DNA of 9,281 bases. It comes from Dehalococcoidia bacterium (GTDB lineage: Bacteria > Chloroflexota > Dehalococcoidia > GIF9 > AB-539-J10). A program made the translations under genes and the position numbers. The stretch spans positions 1-9,281 of the forward strand of contig SOHS01000010.1 of assembly GCA_004377135.1 (NCBI GenBank), read 5' to 3'. This document shows positions 6,453 to 9,281 of the stretch, piece by piece. Within the stretch, counting starts at the first letter, position 1; the number at the start of each line of letters is the position of its first letter. The notes beneath the pieces are model-generated. The model made no database searches, was not told the origin of the DNA, and saw only the letters and a program-made list of their open reading frames with translations.

Positions 6453-6617
6453 TTATTCCTTTTTCTTCTCCAGCCCTTTTTCCTTAGCAAATGCCTTTGT
6501 GCGCTTACTTATTTCGTCAGCTTTACTGAATAGGTAGACCATGCCACCTAAGCCCACAAAGAAAATGGCAAGGCCGATAGGTGAGCCCCAAGAAAGTGAC
6601 AACCACAGATCTCCCAT
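6453..6617 (-). CDS. 54-aa single-pass membrane miniprotein
   Basis: The translation starts MGDLWLSLSWGSPIGLAIF, then has a GLGGMVYLF segment, and ends in a Lys/Glu-rich tail (TKAFAKEKGLEKKKE). Residues about 4-30 form one Gly-rich hydrophobic helix and the rest is a charged, probably cytoplasmic, amphipathic tail. Expression signals are good: AAAGGAGGA (6621-6629) sits just upstream of ATG 6617, and a TTGACT-18-TACAAT promoter lies 38 nt above the start. I do not recognise a family. Small helix-plus-charged-tail proteins often modulate membrane complexes, but nothing here names a partner. It shares the strand of smpB but is separated by repeat DNA, so an operon with smpB is unproven. Confidence 0.7.
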   Translation of the reverse strand: MGDLWLSLSWGSPIGLAIFFVGLGGMVYLFSKADEISKRTKAFAKEKGLEKKKE

Positions 6618-6655
6618 TTGTCCTCCTTTAATCGACCATTTAGTCTTATTACCAG

Positions 6656-6685
6656 ATTGTATTTGCAGGCTTATAATAAAGTCAA
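6656..6685 (-). promoter_or_regulatory. Sigma70-type promoter for the 54-aa membrane protein
   Basis: On the minus strand TTGACT (6685-6680) and TACAAT (6661-6656) are separated by 18 nt. Both boxes match consensus at 5 of 6 positions. Transcription would start roughly 30 nt before ATG 6617. Confidence 0.6.
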
Positions 6686-6824
6686 GGGAGTATACTGTAC
6701 ACCATCAAAAACTTATTCCGCAAAAGACGAATTTACTATAAAGAGTGGCTGTTTTAAAATGTAGTGGAGGGAAGGGGATTTCGCAATTATGCAGGACGCT
6801 AGTCATTGAGAAAGGAGCTATGCC

Positions 6825-7331
6825 ATGAGCCGTGCCGATAGATTTTACCTATTCATAACTGTTTTCCTGGTTATCGCCGCAATAGCTGGCGGCATCACGC
6901 TGGCGGTGCAGCGCAGCCGAAGCCAGCCTGTGGAAATCGTTCTATCTCAAACAGAGCCTCCAGCTCAAAGCGGGGAGATTTACATCGGTGGAGCTGTAGC
7001 TAATCCCGGCATCTATTCTTTAAAGGAAGGTGATACCTTGCAGGCACTCCTTTCCGATGCTGGAGTTGAACCCGATGCCGACCTAAGCAATATTGAGCTT
7101 CATATTTCACGAGAAGGGGAAGAACAATCTCCCCAGAAGATAGACATCAACCGGGCCGAGCCGTGGCTTCTCGAATCCCTTCCCGGGATAGGTGAGGTAC
7201 TGGCTCAAAGAATTGTAGATTACCGCAGTGAAAACGGCCCTTTCAAAAGAATCGAGGACTTGCTTAAAGTCAGCGGCATCGGCCCAGCTACATTTGAAAA
7301 GATAAAGGACTACATAACCGTATCAGATTAG
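6825..7331 (+). CDS. comEA: Competence protein ComEA (SLBB + helix-hairpin-helix DNA receptor)
   Basis: This 168-residue membrane-anchored DNA-binding protein belongs to the transformation machinery. It holds incoming double-stranded DNA outside the membrane for transport through ComEC. Residues 7-28 form an N-terminal transmembrane anchor. Residues 50-80 are the SLBB-type segment (GEIYIGGAVANPGIYSLKEG). Residues 106-166 are the double helix-hairpin-helix: DINRAEPWLLESLPGIGEVLA, then FKRIEDLLKVSGIGPATFEKI. Length and order are normal for Gram-positive-type ComEA. ATG 6825 has AAAGGAG (6811-6817) seven nt upstream; an out-of-frame ATG at 6820 is ignored. No comEC or other com gene follows in the window. 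Part of its 3' end is echoed at 7699-7752. A role in natural competence is inferred from the family. Confidence 0.92.
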   Translation: MSRADRFYLFITVFLVIAAIAGGITLAVQRSRSQPVEIVLSQTEPPAQSGEIYIGGAVANPGIYSLKEGDTLQALLSDAGVEPDADLSNIELHISREGEEQSPQKIDINRAEPWLLESLPGIGEVLAQRIVDYRSENGPFKRIEDLLKVSGIGPATFEKIKDYITVSD

Positions 7332-7408
7332 GAAGCTTTCTCCAAATCCGCCGGCTTAATCACCCGCCAGCCAAAGAAATAAATCCTAATCTGACTATAC
7401 AATTTCAC
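7328..7408 (-). CDS. Possible 26-aa coupled ORF overlapping the 61-aa gene
   Basis: A GTG start overlaps the TGA of the 61-aa gene as GTGA (7405-7408) and reads 26 residues, KLYSQIRIYFFGWRVIKPAD then LEKAS, to TAA. The stop lies antisense to the comEA stop. The 4-nt overlap is typical of translational coupling, and the peptide is basic and aromatic. It has no recognised family and could be chance. Confidence 0.2.
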   Translation of the reverse strand: MKLYSQIRIYFFGWRVIKPADLEKAS

Positions 7409-7590
7409 CACATCAAGAGCATAACTATTCCAGCTGCCAGTAGGACTACCCCGGCAGCGATTAAGCCAATTCTAATCCTTTTCTCTTTCTGAGTTAGTTC
7501 AGACCATGGTTTTTGTCTTCTGCCAACAACAAGCCCAATAGCAAGGCCAGTGAATATACCTATTGCATAACCAACTCCCCAATCATTCAT
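7405..7590 (-). CDS. 61-aa two-helix membrane protein of unknown function
   Basis: Residues about 6-23 (VGYAIGIFTGLAIGLVVG) form a Gly-rich helix with GxxxG-like spacing that favours helix packing. A polar basic loop follows (RRQKPWSELTQKEKRIR). A second helix, IGLIAAGVVLLAAGIVMLLM, closes the protein. The predicted shape is a two-pass hairpin with the basic loop in the cytoplasm. ATG 7590 has AAAGGAG 9 nt upstream, and a perfect -10 TATAAT lies at 7671-7666. I do not recognise a family. The style resembles the 54-aa membrane protein at 6453-6617, but the sequences are not evidently related. It converges with comEA, leaving 73 bp between the stop codons. Confidence 0.75.
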   Translation of the reverse strand: MNDWGVGYAIGIFTGLAIGLVVGRRQKPWSELTQKEKRIRIGLIAAGVVLLAAGIVMLLMW

Positions 7591-7620
7591 TAATATGTTC
7601 TCCTTTCATGCCGCGTTGAG

Positions 7621-7671
7621 CCACGATTTTCACAGTAGTTTGCAGTTATCGTGGTATGCCTTTCAATTATA
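7621..7671 (-). promoter_or_regulatory. -10 box and inverted repeat in the leader of the 61-aa gene
   Basis: TATAAT (7671-7666, minus strand) is a perfect -10 with no convincing -35. Between it and the ribosome binding site, CCACGAT (7621-7627) and ATCGTGG (7648-7654) form a 7-bp perfect inverted repeat with a 20-nt interior. That could be an operator or an mRNA hairpin. A tandem ATACCATC x2 (7669-7684) overlaps the -10. Confidence 0.4.
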
Positions 7672-7698
7672 CCATCATACCATCAGCTATACGCAGCT

Positions 7699-7752
7699 AC
7701 CGGGTCAGTGAAGTTTGAAAAGATAAAGGATTTCATAACTGTGTCGGACTAC
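7699..7752 (+). pseudogene. Remnant of a second comEA 3' end
   Basis: ACC GGG TCA GTG AAG TTT GAA AAG ... translates to TGSVKFEKIKDFITVSDY, matching IGPATFEKIKDYITVSD at the end of the intact comEA 400 bp upstream. From TTT on, about 32 of 39 bases agree, including a 17-bp identical run. Most differences are third-position and silent (gac/gat, acc/act, gta/gtg, tca/tcg). The intact gene's TAG is TAC here, and the frame runs on to TGA at 7786. Upstream of 7699 no start, anchor, SLBB segment or first hairpin is readable. The silent-change pattern suggests an old paralogue that decayed, not a fresh duplication. Confidence 0.7.
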
Positions 7753-7804
7753 AGAGCTTATGGTCAAAGATATTTATGTCCCAAGTGAATGGATAGCATG
7801 TAAG

Positions 7805-7835
7805 AACCTTTGAGGAGCATCTGGCTCTCAAGGTT
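7805..7835 (-). terminator. Stable hairpin just after the transglutaminase-like gene
   Basis: On the minus strand, AACCTT-GAG-AGC / CAGAT / GCT-CTC-AAGGTT forms about 12 pairs with two single-base bulges, 14 bp beyond the stop at 7850. No T-tract follows (CTTACATG), so this is either a weak terminator or a 3'-end-protecting structure. Confidence 0.42.
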
Positions 7836-7849
7836 AACTAAATTTGGTC

Positions 7850-8878
7850 TTACTCGAGGTAGAAGTACTCTTTGGTAATGGGGTCAATAGCAAATCTCTT
7901 TTCTGCTTCGACTATGGGGCTGTAACCTGGATAACCATATTCGCCAGCAGTAAGCTCCAAGACCATGGCCTGCTGACCTTTTAGAGTATAGGAAGTTACC
8001 TTCAACCCTTCGAAATAGACTTTATAGCTGAAAGTGACTTCTACGTCCACTGTTGCTTTTCTTGAAGTCGGATTTTGTATCGCTGTGCCTCCGTACCTCG
8101 GGATTTCGCACGTTGCCTGGGCTTGATAGACCCCCTGTTCCGCACAGTCCGGATAATGCTGGAAGCTTCTTCTTTGAACCAGATTATCGAATTCATCCTT
8201 GGACGGTAATATGTAGATATTTACCGGCTCAGATGACGAAACAGAATAATCAATCTCTAAGCTTTCAATCTGGACCACCGAATCACCGAATGTGGCAGCT
8301 TCAATGGGAAAAACTCTACCATCACCACCATAGTAAGAAACATATCCCGCTCTTAATTGAAATGTTTCATCTATGGATTCAACCATATTATGGTCTTCAA
8401 TAAATTGTTCTTCCAAAGATTCATGAATATATGTCCACAGGTTATCGGCATTAATTCCGGAGACCAATGCGTAAGCATGGTCTTCTGTTAAAACCAAATA
8501 TGTCTTTATTCCTATATTCTCCAGCAAAGAACAGGCTAAAATTGCCAGGTCTTCACAGTCGCCACCCTTAAGGTCCAAGGTTTCAAATGGTGATTGGATA
8601 GACTCCGTATACTCAGGGTCTGCTTCATAAATAAAGTCCTCCACAATGTAGCGGTATATGGCATTTACTTTACCTTCTTTTTCACCATAATCTTCGACAA
8701 TAGCGCTGGCTAATTCCCTTAATTCATCGTCATCAATAACAATTTTATCTATATAAGGCTTTGCCAGCCTAACTTCATAAGGTTCTATTTCGACAATCCG
8801 CCCTATAAGAACGTATACAATTACTATAGCCACTGCTCCCAGTATCAAGACTAATGGCCGTCTCTGTTTAGTCATCAC
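7850..8878 (-). CDS. Membrane-anchored transglutaminase-like cysteine protein
   Basis: This 342-residue protein starts with a basic MTKQRRP and a transmembrane anchor at about 8-26 (PLVLILGAVAIVIVYVLIG), so the rest is probably outside the membrane. Residues ~66-140 look like a transglutaminase-like core: YRYIVEDFIYEADPEY, a long-loop SPFETLDLKGGDCEDLAIL with nucleophile Cys108, and EDHAYALV with His134. The third catalytic residue is not certain. The C-terminal ~200 residues are beta-rich and unassigned. Family members include peptidases, amidases and inactive scaffolds, so no substrate is claimed. GTG 8878 is followed directly by ATG 8875. With GGGGA at 8889-8885 either may be used, and the ATG has 9-nt spacing. 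It stands alone between non-coding stretches and is followed by a hairpin at 7805-7835. Confidence 0.82.
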   Translation of the reverse strand: MMTKQRRPLVLILGAVAIVIVYVLIGRIVEIEPYEVRLAKPYIDKIVIDDDELRELASAIVEDYGEKEGKVNAIYRYIVEDFIYEADPEYTESIQSPFETLDLKGGDCEDLAILACSLLENIGIKTYLVLTEDHAYALVSGINADNLWTYIHESLEEQFIEDHNMVESIDETFQLRAGYVSYYGGDGRVFPIEAATFGDSVVQIESLEIDYSVSSSEPVNIYILPSKDEFDNLVQRRSFQHYPDCAEQGVYQAQATCEIPRYGGTAIQNPTSRKATVDVEVTFSYKVYFEGLKVTSYTLKGQQAMVLELTAGEYGYPGYSPIVEAEKRFAIDPITKEYFYLE

Positions 8879-9043
8879 TATAGTTCCCCTATCCTATTGA
8901 TATGAATGATGAATCAGTGATCGCCGCTTGCAAATTCGGGGACGATGTAAACGCCACGTCTATGTTACGCCTGCCTTTATCCGATACGTATGAGAGCCAC
9001 CCTACTATCATGCAGTAAATTACTGGGGCTTAACAATCGGCCT
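8879..9043. other. Intergenic stretch without a supported gene
   Basis: This is the promoter side of the transglutaminase-like gene. The GGGGA ribosome site is at 8885-8889; no convincing -35/-10 pair is seen. A 38-codon plus-strand frame from ATG 8901 and a short minus-strand ATG frame entering from about 9080 lack family likeness, and I do not call them. Confidence 0.5.
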
Positions 9044-9280
9044 TCAGTCCACCGCCAATCGATATGACGTAATCTCATTTATGTTTCCTTCCCTAATACG
9101 CCGCCTGGGCTGCTCATCAGGCAAAGTACCCGCACTGATTATGCCACTTACTAGATTATTGAATTTTGAAATAGCTTGGGGATTCGTCAGCGGTTCGGCA
9201 TGGACTAAACTATAATCGGAGGTTGATTTGCCGCTATTTATATAAGAGGAATTTATTATATTCCCCAAAGCGAGAGGCCA
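9044..9280 (-). CDS. Possible C-terminal fragment of a gene entering from the right edge
   Basis: About 78 codons are open on the minus strand from the window edge to TGA at 9044. The polar sequence includes SGIISAGTLPDEQPRRRIRE. The only internal start candidate is TTG at 9268, without a good Shine-Dalgarno, so if real it is the tail of a longer gene. No family is recognised and the composition gives no strong coding signal. It may equally be non-coding, so the 8879-9281 stretch should be treated as without a confident gene. Confidence 0.2.
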   Translation of the reverse strand, partial: WPLALGNIINSSYINSGKSTSDYSLVHAEPLTNPQAISKFNNLVSGIISAGTLPDEQPRRRIREGNINEITSYRLAVD

Positions 9281-9281
9281 G

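Noticed and set aside
6330..6533. 67-codon plus-strand frame
   Set aside because: Runs through the palindromic repeat DNA and the antisense of the 54-aa gene; no ribosome site.
6541..6741. 66-codon plus-strand frame
   Set aside because: Opposite the 54-aa gene, which has a promoter and Shine-Dalgarno; the plus frame has neither.
8053..8403. 116-codon plus-strand frame
   Set aside because: Antisense shadow of the transglutaminase-like gene.
8901..9017. 38-codon plus-strand frame starting MNDESVIAACKFGDD
   Set aside because: No ribosome site and no recognised family; too short to support alone.

Overview
This window looks like chromosomal DNA of an anaerobic bacterium. The main reason is the pairing of an EgtD-type histidine methyltransferase with a fused metallopterin oxidoreductase/cysteine desulfurase, an enzyme architecture I know only from anaerobic bacteria and archaea. 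The gene style (SLBB+HhH ComEA, adjacent smpB and ssrA, a tmRNA tag starting Gly-Glu and not ending in ALAA) would fit Chloroflexota/Dehalococcoidia or a relative. That placement is inference and not shown by the sequence.

Region 1-5.3 kb is a thiol-metabolism locus. A possible membrane-protein tail (2-181) precedes a DinB-fold gene (272-799). It is followed in the same direction by a 1136-residue fusion protein (878-4288): an acetylene-hydratase-like metallopterin module with a [4Fe-4S] site, a Cys-rich linker, and a complete NifS/IscS-type cysteine desulfurase. Convergent with it, 31 bp away, is egtD (4320-5294). Together egtD and the fusion gene can encode a full anaerobic ergothioneine pathway. 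EgtD would make trimethylhistidine from histidine and SAM. The fusion would then move sulfur from cysteine onto the imidazole ring without O2. The architecture matches the metallopterin-dependent ergothioneine synthase described from Caldithrix abyssi (recalled: Beliaeva and Seebeck, JACS Au 2022).

Region 5.4-6.3 kb is the trans-translation module on the minus strand: smpB, then a one-piece tmRNA gene 21 bp downstream. The tmRNA can be folded by hand (acceptor stem, T arm, P2, PK1, PK3, PK4). It appears to encode an unusually short tag, GEPVYA.

Region 6.3-9.3 kb is a mixed stretch of small and envelope-associated genes. It holds palindromic repeat DNA, a 54-aa membrane miniprotein with a good promoter and Shine-Dalgarno, and comEA for DNA uptake. 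It also holds a 61-aa two-helix membrane protein, a decayed second comEA 3' end, and a membrane-anchored transglutaminase-like protein. The last ~400 bp (8879-9281) contain no confident gene, only an open reading frame that may run in from beyond the right edge.
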